This document shows, piece by piece, positions 24,018 to 31,973 of a stretch of 44,883 nt of DNA (its first letter is position 1; every line of letters starts with the position of its first letter). The notes under the pieces were generated by a model, which saw only the letters and a program-made list of their open reading frames with translations, made no database searches and was not told the origin of the DNA. Origin of the DNA: Flavobacterium sp. MedPE-SWcel (GTDB taxonomy: Bacteria > Bacteroidota > Bacteroidia > Flavobacteriales > Flavobacteriaceae); contig MPCW01000017.1 of assembly GCA_001874325.1 (NCBI GenBank), forward strand, positions 1 to 44,883. Reading direction: 5' to 3'. A program made the translations under genes and the position numbers.

Positions 24018-26000
24018 TTACAAATTTTCTTCTTCTTCTTCAATTCTGTTAAGCGACACGTCTTCTGGCGGATGAATAACTATAGGGAATTTCTCTACAC
24101 TTACAGAGCTACTATCAAGCCCAAAAGCACGTCCTTCAGAAAGGCTAACGCGTTTTAATAAGCTATAGCCATCAAGTACAATTCTTTCATACCACGGCAG
24201 CTCATTTTCATACGACATGAACTTTTCTATTATTATAAACTTAAAATCTCCAATAACATTGTTTCTGTTTAAAGATTCGTAACGACTAGTAATATCTACC
24301 TCACCGCGTTCAACCATGTTTTTTACTACTTGCTTAAACATCAAGTTGATTCTAGGTGCCACACGAAAACCAAGATAAAAATCTACTCGAATAACATCGT
24401 CTTTAATTATTTCACGAACTCTATAATCACATCTGTACGGTTCATCAACTACATTTACATGTACAAGCCAGTATATATCAGCACGTTTAGGTCGTTTTTG
24501 TAAAATAGAATACAGTACTTTCGACTCTACCTCATCACTCAACTGCGCATTAGTAAGATATACTAAGTGGGTTGCATATTTTGGTATAGAGAAATCATTA
24601 CTTAATTCAGACAGTACATTTTTGTAATTATCTATTTTAGTAAATTCTGTATAACCACTTCGTATTTTCTTGGCGGTATACCATATTGTCATTACAGCAG
24701 AGAGTACTCCCGTTATTATAACCGATACATAACCACCACTATGGAACTTATCTACATTAGCAATAAAGAACGAAATTTCTATTGCTAAGTATACTGCTAT
24801 AATACCAACTATAACCCATTTATTATAACGCTTAGTAGCCATAAACATACCTAATAAAGAGGTTGTCATTAGCATACAAATAATAATGGCAAGCCCGTAA
24901 GCAGCCTCCATTTTACTAGACTCTTCAAAGTATAAAACGATAGTACAACAACCTAAAAACAGTAACCAGTTGATAGATGGTATATATAACTGTCCTTTAA
25001 GCTCTGTAGGGAATTTAACCGATACTTTTGGCCAAAAATTAAGACGCATAGCCTCACTAATCATGGTAAACGAACCACTAATAAGTGCTTGCGAAGCAAT
25101 TATAGCTGCAGACGTTGCAATAACGATGCCAATAGGTAAAAACCAATCAGGCATTAATAAGTAAAAAGGATTCCCAGGGTTTCCTGATGTTCCAAGATCA
25201 GTTAGTGTTTTTCCTGAATGCTTCATTAAAAATACACCTTGACCAAAGTAGTTGAATATCAACATTGTTTTCACAAAAATCCAACTCACACGAATGTTTT
25301 GTCTACCACAGTGCCCCATGTCGCTATATAAAGCTTCGGCTCCTGTAGTACATAAAAACACAAAACCTAGTACATAAAAACCTTCGTGGTGAATACTTAA
25401 TAAATGTATAGCATAGTAAGGGTTAAGTGCTTTAAATACAGTAAGGTCTCCCCATATTTGCATAAAACCTAATATACCTAGCATGCTAAACCAAACAAGC
25501 ATCATAGGACCAAAGAATTTACCTAAAAACTTTGTTCCAAAACGTTGTATAAAAAATAGTCCGAAAAGAATTCCTATTACAATTGCTATAGTATTAATGG
25601 TAGGATTAAAAACCTTTAATCCCTCTACAGCAGAGGCGACCGATATGGGTGGGGTTATAAAACCATCGGCCAAGAGGCAACTACCCCCGATGATAGCGGG
25701 TACTATCATCCATTTTTTCTTAAATCGTTTTAGTAAAGTATAAAGAGAAAATATTCCTCCCTCACCTTTGTTATCTGCCTGTAGTGTTAGCAGTACATAC
25801 TTAAGTGTGGTTTGCAACGTAAGCGTCCAAAATATACAGGAGAGTGCACCAAGTACAACTTCTTCCCTTATGGGAACTTCTCCCATTATGGCTTTCATTA
25901 CATACAATGGAGATGTACCAATATCTCCGTATATTATACCAAGGGTAACTATTAATCCACCCGCTGTTACCTTACTTAAATTATTGTGATTACTGCTCAC
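24018..26000 (-). CDS. kup: KUP-family potassium uptake protein
   Basis: A 660-residue potassium transporter of the KUP/HAK/KT family (proton-coupled K+ import across the inner membrane). The conserved start GIIYGDIGTSPLYV (about 21-34) is followed by about 12 membrane helices up to residue 445, including GCLLADGFITPPISVASAVEG in the expected place (here seen as ADGFITPPISVASA) and CTTGAEALYSDMGH. The C-terminal 200 residues form the cytoplasmic domain. The start codon is GTG; a -7 element lies 19 bp upstream. A signal to stop transcription is not seen before the OmpA gene. Confidence 0.95.
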   Translation of the reverse strand: MSSNHNNLSKVTAGGLIVTLGIIYGDIGTSPLYVMKAIMGEVPIREEVVLGALSCIFWTLTLQTTLKYVLLTLQADNKGEGGIFSLYTLLKRFKKKWMIVPAIIGGSCLLADGFITPPISVASAVEGLKVFNPTINTIAIVIGILFGLFFIQRFGTKFLGKFFGPMMLVWFSMLGILGFMQIWGDLTVFKALNPYYAIHLLSIHHEGFYVLGFVFLCTTGAEALYSDMGHCGRQNIRVSWIFVKTMLIFNYFGQGVFLMKHSGKTLTDLGTSGNPGNPFYLLMPDWFLPIGIVIATSAAIIASQALISGSFTMISEAMRLNFWPKVSVKFPTELKGQLYIPSINWLLFLGCCTIVLYFEESSKMEAAYGLAIIICMLMTTSLLGMFMATKRYNKWVIVGIIAVYLAIEISFFIANVDKFHSGGYVSVIITGVLSAVMTIWYTAKKIRSGYTEFTKIDNYKNVLSELSNDFSIPKYATHLVYLTNAQLSDEVESKVLYSILQKRPKRADIYWLVHVNVVDEPYRCDYRVREIIKDDVIRVDFYLGFRVAPRINLMFKQVVKNMVERGEVDITSRYESLNRNNVIGDFKFIIIEKFMSYENELPWYERIVLDGYSLLKRVSLSEGRAFGLDSSSVSVEKFPIVIHPPEDVSLNRIEEEEENL

Positions 26001-26019
26001 TATAGTTTGAATTAAACCG

Positions 26020-26027
26020 CAAAGGTA
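26020..26027 (-). promoter_or_regulatory. -7 element for kup
   Basis: On the minus strand this reads TACCTTTG, matching TAnnTTTG, ending 19 bp before the GTG start of kup. The -33 region is not recognisable. Confidence 0.5.
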
Positions 26028-26082
26028 TATGTTTTTGACTATTCGCCATTTATTAGCGGTTGATATTTGACTTTTAAACCAA

Positions 26083-26116
26083 AAAAACCATTACTTTTTT
26101 AAGTAATGGTTTTTAT
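26083..26116 (-). terminator. Intrinsic terminator after the CtpA-type protease
   Basis: A perfect 14-bp stem (26083..26096 with 26101..26114) and 4-nt loop with T/A tracts on both sides. It lies 9 bp past the protease stop codon and ahead of the kup promoter, separating the two minus-strand operons. Confidence 0.9.
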
Positions 26117-26123
26117 TAGTCTT

Positions 26124-27761
26124 TTATTTTAATAAAATTTTGTTGTACTCGTTAGTATTATTCAACAACGTAGTAGACTTTATAATTTCAGGATTACTAG
26201 TAGTATAGTACTTGTATAACCCTTCTTTATACTGGTAACGTTTTATAATTTCGTCGAGCATTAATTTTTTAATCTCTTTTTTATGCGTGTTAATTTCTTT
26301 TTCCTGACTTTTCTTTAAAGCATTAAGTAGCCCTTTATACTCAGTAGCTATGTTGCCATCTATTTTTTCTTTAATAGCAATTTCATAAGCCTCTTTTAGT
26401 GCTTTTTCTGTTTGGGTTTCAAACTCAAAGCCTTCTTTTTTCAGGTATTTTTTAAAGTCATTAAAATCAGAATCACTAAGTTTTGGTATAGTAGTACCAA
26501 GGTTTGGGTTTTTGTAATAATACTCAGTAACAAAGTTAAAAATAGCACTATTACGTTCTAGCGCATCGGTTATAGCACTTTGTTTAGACTCTTCTAGTAC
26601 TACATCAGGCAATATACCACCACCATCATACACCGTACGACCTTTACGAGTTTTAAAAGCATTATAATCTTTTTTGTCAATACGTATAGCGTTACCCTCT
26701 TCGTCTTTTCTAGTATAGTCTAGTGCTTGTATACCACGTCCAGAAGGTGTGTAATAACGTGATATTGTTACTTTTACCTGTGTACCATAAGTAAGCTCTA
26801 ATGGTCGTTGCACTAATCCTTTCCCAAAACTACGACTACCCACTACAACAGCACGGTCTAGATCTTGCAATGCTCCCGAAACAATTTCTGAAGCCGAAGC
26901 ACTTTTACCATTTACTAAAACTACTAAAGGAATCTCAGTATCTACAGGCTCTTTTTTAGTTTTATAAATGTTGTTATACTTCTTGTTCTTTGATTTTGTA
27001 GTAACAATTATCTCATCTCTAGGTAAGAAAATGTTACACACATTTACAGCCTCATTAAGTAACCCTCCTGGGTTTCCTCTAAGGTCTAATATTATTTTTG
27101 TAGCACCATCTTCTTTAAGTTTTACTAATGCCTCTTTAGTTTGTTTAGATGCTTTGTTGTTAAACTGCGAGAGTACAATATATCCTGTATTTTCATCAAC
27201 CATCGAGAAATAAGGAACAGCCCTAAGGTCTACTTCATCAAGCACCAGTTGAGCGTCGTATATTTTACCTTGTCTCTTATATTTAATATCAAACTTAGTG
27301 TCGCGTGTACCTTTAAGTAAATCTCTTGTATCTTCTTTAAAGTCAACAAGGTTTATATCGCCTATCTGTATTATTTCATCACCAGCTTTAAGTCCAGCTT
27401 TATCAGCAGCATACCCTTTGTATGGTTCTTTAATAATTAGTCGACCATCTTTACGAGTTACTTGCGCACCTATACCGGTGTACTCACCAGTGTTGTTTAT
27501 TTTAAATTTTGCAACATCTTGCTCGTTAAAGTAAACAGTATAAGGGTCTAAATCGGCTAACATATTTTTTATAGCCTTATCCATTAACTCCCCAGGGTTG
27601 GTTTCGTCTACATAGTTAGTATTAACCGTTTTATATAACGTAGTAAAGATTTCTATTTGCTTTGCGATTTCAAAAAAGTCATTTTTAAAACTCGTACCAA
27701 CAAACAGGAAGCCCACAGCAAGTGCTGTAACTACATATTTTTTCTTTGGTTTGAAAAACAT
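26124..27761 (-). CDS. S41-family C-terminal processing protease (CtpA/Prc-like)
   Basis: A 545-residue periplasmic serine protease. An N-terminal membrane segment or signal (about 8-24) precedes a helical region, a PDZ domain (about 93-175; IGAQVTRKDGRLII, GYAADKAGLKAGDEI) and the S41 catalytic core. The catalytic pair appears as Ser289 in NGKSASASEI and Lys314 in RSFGKGLVQ, 25 residues apart as in CtpB and Prc, with Gln318 completing the triad. ILDLRGNPGG is the oxyanion region. Such proteases trim exported proteins and control peptidoglycan hydrolases. It follows a DUF4349 lipoprotein gene by 4 bp, with rnpA further upstream. Confidence 0.95.
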   Translation of the reverse strand: MFFKPKKKYVVTALAVGFLFVGTSFKNDFFEIAKQIEIFTTLYKTVNTNYVDETNPGELMDKAIKNMLADLDPYTVYFNEQDVAKFKINNTGEYTGIGAQVTRKDGRLIIKEPYKGYAADKAGLKAGDEIIQIGDINLVDFKEDTRDLLKGTRDTKFDIKYKRQGKIYDAQLVLDEVDLRAVPYFSMVDENTGYIVLSQFNNKASKQTKEALVKLKEDGATKIILDLRGNPGGLLNEAVNVCNIFLPRDEIIVTTKSKNKKYNNIYKTKKEPVDTEIPLVVLVNGKSASASEIVSGALQDLDRAVVVGSRSFGKGLVQRPLELTYGTQVKVTISRYYTPSGRGIQALDYTRKDEEGNAIRIDKKDYNAFKTRKGRTVYDGGGILPDVVLEESKQSAITDALERNSAIFNFVTEYYYKNPNLGTTIPKLSDSDFNDFKKYLKKEGFEFETQTEKALKEAYEIAIKEKIDGNIATEYKGLLNALKKSQEKEINTHKKEIKKLMLDEIIKRYQYKEGLYKYYTTSNPEIIKSTTLLNNTNEYNKILLK

Positions 27762-27765
27762 ATTT

Positions 27766-28647
27766 TTATATTGATTTATTTCTTTTTCTATTTAATCTTC
27801 TGCGTATTACAAATAACGTAATTACGAAAATAAGGATAAAAGGCCAAAGACTGAGTAAAGTAATGAAGAAACTTGATAGGGCATTAAAACCTGATTTTAT
27901 AGCATTACCTATTTTTGATCCATAAGAAACCGTTTCGCCTACCCTTACTTCGGTTGTTTTATAGTACTGTATATGTACAGTACTCATGGCTATACTATTT
28001 TTCATATAGTTAAGCCTACCTTCTTTTGCCTCAATCTCTTCTCGTATTGATGATAGCTCTTTTTCTATCTCAAGCATTTCGCTTACTTTTCCTGCTTTTT
28101 TTAGTAGTTCGAGGTAGCGTGCTTCTAGTTTTTTCTTTGTTTTTATACGGGCTTCAACATCTATATATTCAGCAGTAACATCTTTAGCACTTATCTCTTT
28201 ACGGTCAAAATAACTTACACCTGTGCTAATGTCGGCAATAAATTTTTCAAAGTGTTGTGATGGTACTCTAACCGCAATAGTATGACTGATACTGTAATCG
28301 TCATTATGTTCGGAGTCATGTTGTACTAAACCATTATGCTTTTTTATTGCCTTTTGTATAGCTGTTGTTGTAGCTTTTAAGTCGTTAGTCTCAAAGCGTA
28401 TATTAGCATTCTTAATAATTTTAGGAGCATGAGTATTTAGCTCACTAATACTTGATGATGGATCTCCGTCCACTTCCATTGCCTCATACTTCACTTCTTC
28501 GACTATGTCCGTTAACTCAAATGCTTCTACCGTTTTATCATTATCAACTAAAAAGCTAATTCCAGCTGTTTGATGTCTCTCAATAGCTTTTTCTTTACAT
28601 CCAATGATTGCTAGCGCTAGCAATAAAGCATAAATAGTTTTTTTCAT
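27766..28647 (-). CDS. DUF4349-family lipoprotein
   Basis: A 293-residue lipoprotein with lipobox AIIGC (Cys17). The central region (about 75-255) matches DUF4349: NIRFETNDLKATTTAIQ, RVPSQHFEKFIADIS, a short coiled coil (about 165-210) with LEIEKELSSIREEIEAKEG, and a C-terminal membrane helix (about 262-283) followed by a basic tail. Thus it would be held at both ends, or in the inner membrane by the helix. The function is unknown. The gene lies between rnpA (74 bp upstream) and the protease (4 bp downstream), probably in one operon. Confidence 0.87.
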   Translation of the reverse strand: MKKTIYALLLALAIIGCKEKAIERHQTAGISFLVDNDKTVEAFELTDIVEEVKYEAMEVDGDPSSSISELNTHAPKIIKNANIRFETNDLKATTTAIQKAIKKHNGLVQHDSEHNDDYSISHTIAVRVPSQHFEKFIADISTGVSYFDRKEISAKDVTAEYIDVEARIKTKKKLEARYLELLKKAGKVSEMLEIEKELSSIREEIEAKEGRLNYMKNSIAMSTVHIQYYKTTEVRVGETVSYGSKIGNAIKSGFNALSSFFITLLSLWPFILIFVITLFVIRRRLNRKRNKSI

Positions 28648-28721
28648 AATTGGGTGGTTTTTCGTTATAAAAACGTCAAAACACTACGACTTAGTACAAG
28701 TACCAAAAAAACAAGAGTTTT

Positions 28722-29105
28722 TTATAAACCTTCTTTAGCAATAAACTTTTCAAAAAGTTGTACCGTTTTGGTTTGTATCTCTTCGTATGTTAATCGATCT
28801 TTAGTTTGATAAAAAAACATAAAAGCAGTGGGATCAACAAGTTTATCAGTTAATAAATGTTTATTGAGCCTATACGTTTCGCGAAGTATTCTTTTAAAAG
28901 AATTACGATCTACAGCTTTCTTGAAGTGTTTTTTAGAAACAGAAACACCCATTTTTATAATACCATCTTCGGCATTTTCTAGGGGTACATATACCAATCG
29001 CAACGGATATTTAGACACCGATTTACCTTCGGTAAACATCTTGTCTATCGTGTTTTTGCTTTTCAGCTTTTCCTGCTTTGGGTAAGTGTACTGCTTCTTT
29101 TCCAT
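28722..29105 (-). CDS. rnpA: Ribonuclease P protein component
   Basis: The protein subunit that helps the RNase P RNA cut the 5' leader from pre-tRNAs. The 127-residue product has the basic RNR region GVSVSKKHFKKAVDRNSFKR (about 62-81) followed by ILRETYR, and the N-terminal KLKSKNTIDKMF. I use the ATG at 29105. The frame has another ATG at 29114, but that lies inside a perfect -7 promoter element (29112..29119), so it could not be on the same transcript. The mRNA would be almost leaderless. Probably the first gene of a rnpA-DUF4349-protease operon. Confidence 0.93.
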   Translation of the reverse strand: MEKKQYTYPKQEKLKSKNTIDKMFTEGKSVSKYPLRLVYVPLENAEDGIIKMGVSVSKKHFKKAVDRNSFKRILRETYRLNKHLLTDKLVDPTAFMFFYQTKDRLTYEEIQTKTVQLFEKFIAKEGL

Positions 29106-29111
29106 AAAGCG

Positions 29112-29119
29112 CAAAGGTA
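29112..29119 (-). promoter_or_regulatory. -7 element for rnpA, near-leaderless
   Basis: On the minus strand this reads TACCTTTG, the same octamer as at kup. It ends 6 bp before the ATG at 29105 and covers the alternative ATG at 29114, which decides the start of rnpA. The -33 element is unclear. Confidence 0.6.
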
Positions 29120-29201
29120 CATTATTTTAAAATCTAGAAAAGCATCTTATATAATGTCAGATTATTTTCTTATCATTGTCTACTAAAGTTATAAAAAAAT
29201 T

Positions 29202-29897
29202 ATGGTTTCAGAGAGAGTTGGGCTGTATATGAAAGCTAAGAATATAAGTTATTATGCCTTCGAAAATAGCTTAGGTGCTAGTAGAGGTAGTATTTCTAAG
29301 GCAGTTAAAGATGGTAAAAGTATAGGATCTAATATGCTAGAAAAAATTCTTGCTAAATATACTGACCTTAACCCTGCATGGTTACTTACTGGCGATGGCG
29401 ATATGCTTATTGACGGAGATAATTGGCAAAATAGCAGTGTTAATACCTACCGCCTTAAAACAGATAACTCTGTAGAAAACCAACAAATACCACTATATAA
29501 CTTAGAAGCTGTTGCAGGGCTCGTACCTCTTTTTGGCGATAATAAAGCCTTTCAGCCCGTAGATCATATCATGATACCTAATTTACCAAAGTGTGATGGT
29601 GCCGTATATGTAACAGGTGATAGTATGTACCCATTATTAAAAAGTGGTGACATTGTTATGTATAAAGAGGTAAACGATATTGTAAATGGCATTTTTTGGG
29701 GAGAAATGTACCTACTTAGTATAGATATGGGAGGCGAGGAGTACATAACAGTAAAGTATGTGCAAAAAGCCGAAGACAGCCACTATATAAAGCTTGTGAG
29801 CGAGAATAGACACCATCAAGCAAAAGAAGTTCGGCTAGACCAAGTAAAGGCATTAGCCCTCGTAAAAGGAAGCATTAGAATTAACGCAATGACATAA
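29202..29897 (+). CDS. LexA/CI-like repressor with S24 autoprotease domain
   Basis: A 231-residue phage-repressor-like regulator. The N-terminal helix-turn-helix spans about residues 5-60. The C-terminal S24 peptidase domain (about 95-225) has the catalytic Ser141 in VTGDSMYPLLKSGD and Lys185 in YITVKYV; the expected Ala-Gly self-cleavage bond is at A105-G106 (LEAVAGLVPLF). These pieces make RecA-stimulated self-cleavage plausible, but whether it acts in the SOS response or another stress is not visible. There are no prophage genes nearby. It is divergent from rnpA and ends at a strong bidirectional terminator. Confidence 0.9.
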   Translation: MVSERVGLYMKAKNISYYAFENSLGASRGSISKAVKDGKSIGSNMLEKILAKYTDLNPAWLLTGDGDMLIDGDNWQNSSVNTYRLKTDNSVENQQIPLYNLEAVAGLVPLFGDNKAFQPVDHIMIPNLPKCDGAVYVTGDSMYPLLKSGDIVMYKEVNDIVNGIFWGEMYLLSIDMGGEEYITVKYVQKAEDSHYIKLVSENRHHQAKEVRLDQVKALALVKGSIRINAMT

Positions 29898-29930
29898 AAA
29901 AACCGAGACTTATTAAGTCTCGGTTTTTTG
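29896..29930. terminator. Bidirectional terminator between S24 repressor and M1 peptidase
   Basis: The stem CCGAGACTT / AAGTCTCGG (29903..29911 with 29915..29923) is extended by A and T runs on both sides around a 3-nt loop. It separates two convergent genes. Confidence 0.9.
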
Positions 29931-29957
29931 TTTATTTCTATTTCCTTATTGATGTGC

Positions 29958-31859
29958 TTAAGGAGCAGTAGTAGTATAAAGGTTATTTTCTTTATTTACA
30001 TCTGCCATTAGCTCAACAGGGTCTATAGCTATTACTTTTATAGACTTCTTAGGTTTGTTTATAGTAAACTCATACGTTGGGTGTGCCCAATCCCATGCTT
30101 TTTGAGTATTTCTATTTAATTTAGAATAAGGATTATCTTTAGTATAATGCATCATTTGCAATGGTATATAAAAACTCTCTTGTGTACCATCGTCATACAC
30201 CACAATAAGATCTATAGGCATTGGCATACGCCCTATACGCTCTAGTGTAACTTTGGTAACGCCTTCTTCTTCTTCTTTAACCTCTTTAAATCCGTAATCT
30301 ATAGTATTTGTTGTCTGTGTCCAGTCAGTAAGATACCAGTCTAGGTGAGCACCTGTTACACGCTCGGCTGTTCTTTTAATATCGTTTGGAGTTGGATGGC
30401 TAAACTTATAATCAGCATAAAAACGTTTTATTGTTTCGGCAAGTTTATCTTGCCCAATAAGGTAACCAAGTTGTCCTAAAAATATTTCTCCTTTACTGTA
30501 AGCAGAAATACCATATAATACATTTTGGTCATATCTGTCACCATGCGTACTAAGTGGCTGCTCTTTACCAGAAGAAACCATATAGAAATAGTTAGCGTAA
30601 GCTCCAGAAATAGGATTGTTATTTTCTTCTTTACTAGGCATTACCTCAGCCATAGCAAGGTCAGAAATATAAGAAGTAAAACCTTCATCCATCCACTCAT
30701 GTTTCGACTCGTTACTAGCTAGTAAGTGCTGAAACCAAGAGTGAGCAAACTCATGTGCAGTAACACCCACAAGACTACCATAACTTCTATTACCTGTAAT
30801 AAGCGTACACATAGCATACTCCATACCACCATCACCACCTTGTATTACAGAGTATTGTTTGTAAGGGTAAACCCCTATGTTTTTGTTATAGTACTCAAGA
30901 AGTTCAACCGTTTTAGGCTGCATTTTCTTCCAGTTGTCATTATAGTCTTTATTGTCTTTATAAAAGAAGTGTAGCTCTGTACCGTTAGACGATACTACTT
31001 TATCATGAATATAATCTTCATCAGCTCCCCAAGCAAAGTCATGTACCATAGGTGCAACAAAATGCCAAGTAAGTTTCTTTACTTTACGCTTGTGCTTCAC
31101 CTTTACACCCTCGTCTTGGTAACCTTTACCAATTTCGTTTTTGTTTTGTAGGTAACCAGTACTACCAATAGTATATTTCTTGTCGATAGTAATTTTTACA
31201 TCAAAATCACCCCATACACCATGAAACTCACGACCTATGTAAGGATCAGCGTGCCAACCTTCAAAGTCATATTCAGCCATTTTTGGGTACCACTGTGTCA
31301 TTGATAGCGCTACATTCTCGTCACTATTTCTACCCGAACGACGTACCTGTAATGGTACTTGTCCTTCAAAGTCTAGTGTAAAAGTAGTAGATGCTCCTGG
31401 TGCTATTGGTGTAGCAAGAGTAACTTCTAGTATAGTACCTGTAACAATGTTTTTTGCACTAACACCATCTTGTTTTAGGTTGTTTATTTTTAAATAACCT
31501 ATCTCGTTTGGCTTTAGTGTACTAATACGGCTTTCCTTTATAGTCTCTTCACCACGCTTAAAGCTCTTTACCATACGACCATCAGGATCGGCAATGCTTT
31601 GTAGTCTAGCATCCATTTCGCTACCCGGTTGAAAAGCGTTGTTAAACAGATGGTAGTATACACGATGTAGTGTTTCTGGAGAGTTGTTAGTATATACCAA
31701 TTCTTGCGTACCAGTATATTGGTATGTATTTACATCCATCGACACGTCCATTTTATAATCTACGTGTTGTTGCCAGTACCCTGCGTTAGGGTTGTTGTGT
31801 TTGTTTTGTGCCCAAAGGCTGCAAGTAGCCAAGAGAGCGAATAATGCTAATTTCTTCAT
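29958..31859 (-). CDS. M1-family metallopeptidase (aminopeptidase)
   Basis: A 633-residue secreted zinc aminopeptidase. A signal peptide ending at about residue 18 (CSLWAQ) is followed by the beta-rich N-domain. The substrate motif GxMEN appears as GGMEY (344-348). The zinc site is HEFAH at 369-373 with the third ligand Glu392 in WMDEGFTSY. A C-terminal beta domain follows from about residue 530. It is a Bacteroidota M1 enzyme of the type exported to the periplasm or cell surface to degrade peptides. There is a terminator on each side. Confidence 0.94.
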   Translation of the reverse strand: MKKLALFALLATCSLWAQNKHNNPNAGYWQQHVDYKMDVSMDVNTYQYTGTQELVYTNNSPETLHRVYYHLFNNAFQPGSEMDARLQSIADPDGRMVKSFKRGEETIKESRISTLKPNEIGYLKINNLKQDGVSAKNIVTGTILEVTLATPIAPGASTTFTLDFEGQVPLQVRRSGRNSDENVALSMTQWYPKMAEYDFEGWHADPYIGREFHGVWGDFDVKITIDKKYTIGSTGYLQNKNEIGKGYQDEGVKVKHKRKVKKLTWHFVAPMVHDFAWGADEDYIHDKVVSSNGTELHFFYKDNKDYNDNWKKMQPKTVELLEYYNKNIGVYPYKQYSVIQGGDGGMEYAMCTLITGNRSYGSLVGVTAHEFAHSWFQHLLASNESKHEWMDEGFTSYISDLAMAEVMPSKEENNNPISGAYANYFYMVSSGKEQPLSTHGDRYDQNVLYGISAYSKGEIFLGQLGYLIGQDKLAETIKRFYADYKFSHPTPNDIKRTAERVTGAHLDWYLTDWTQTTNTIDYGFKEVKEEEEGVTKVTLERIGRMPMPIDLIVVYDDGTQESFYIPLQMMHYTKDNPYSKLNRNTQKAWDWAHPTYEFTINKPKKSIKVIAIDPVELMADVNKENNLYTTTAP

Positions 31860-31926
31860 GGGTTAAAAATAAACAAAGTTTTTAAAGTGATAATTAATTA
31901 TTTGATTAGATGATATATGTAAACAA

Positions 31927-31956
31927 AAAACCCCACATAATGCGTGGGGTTTTCTT
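31927..31956 (-). terminator. Intrinsic terminator after the S8 protease
   Basis: AAAACCCCAC (31927..31936) pairs with GTGGGGTTTT (31944..31953), a 10-bp stem with a 7-nt loop. It lies 18 bp beyond the S8 stop codon. Confidence 0.85.
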
Positions 31957-31973
31957 ATTAAATAGAATAACAA

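Noticed and set aside
24005..24043. Longer N-terminus of the tandem OmpA protein starting MKKKKK
   Set aside because: It would overlap the kup stop region and place a Lys-rich stretch before a complete signal peptide that starts at 24004.
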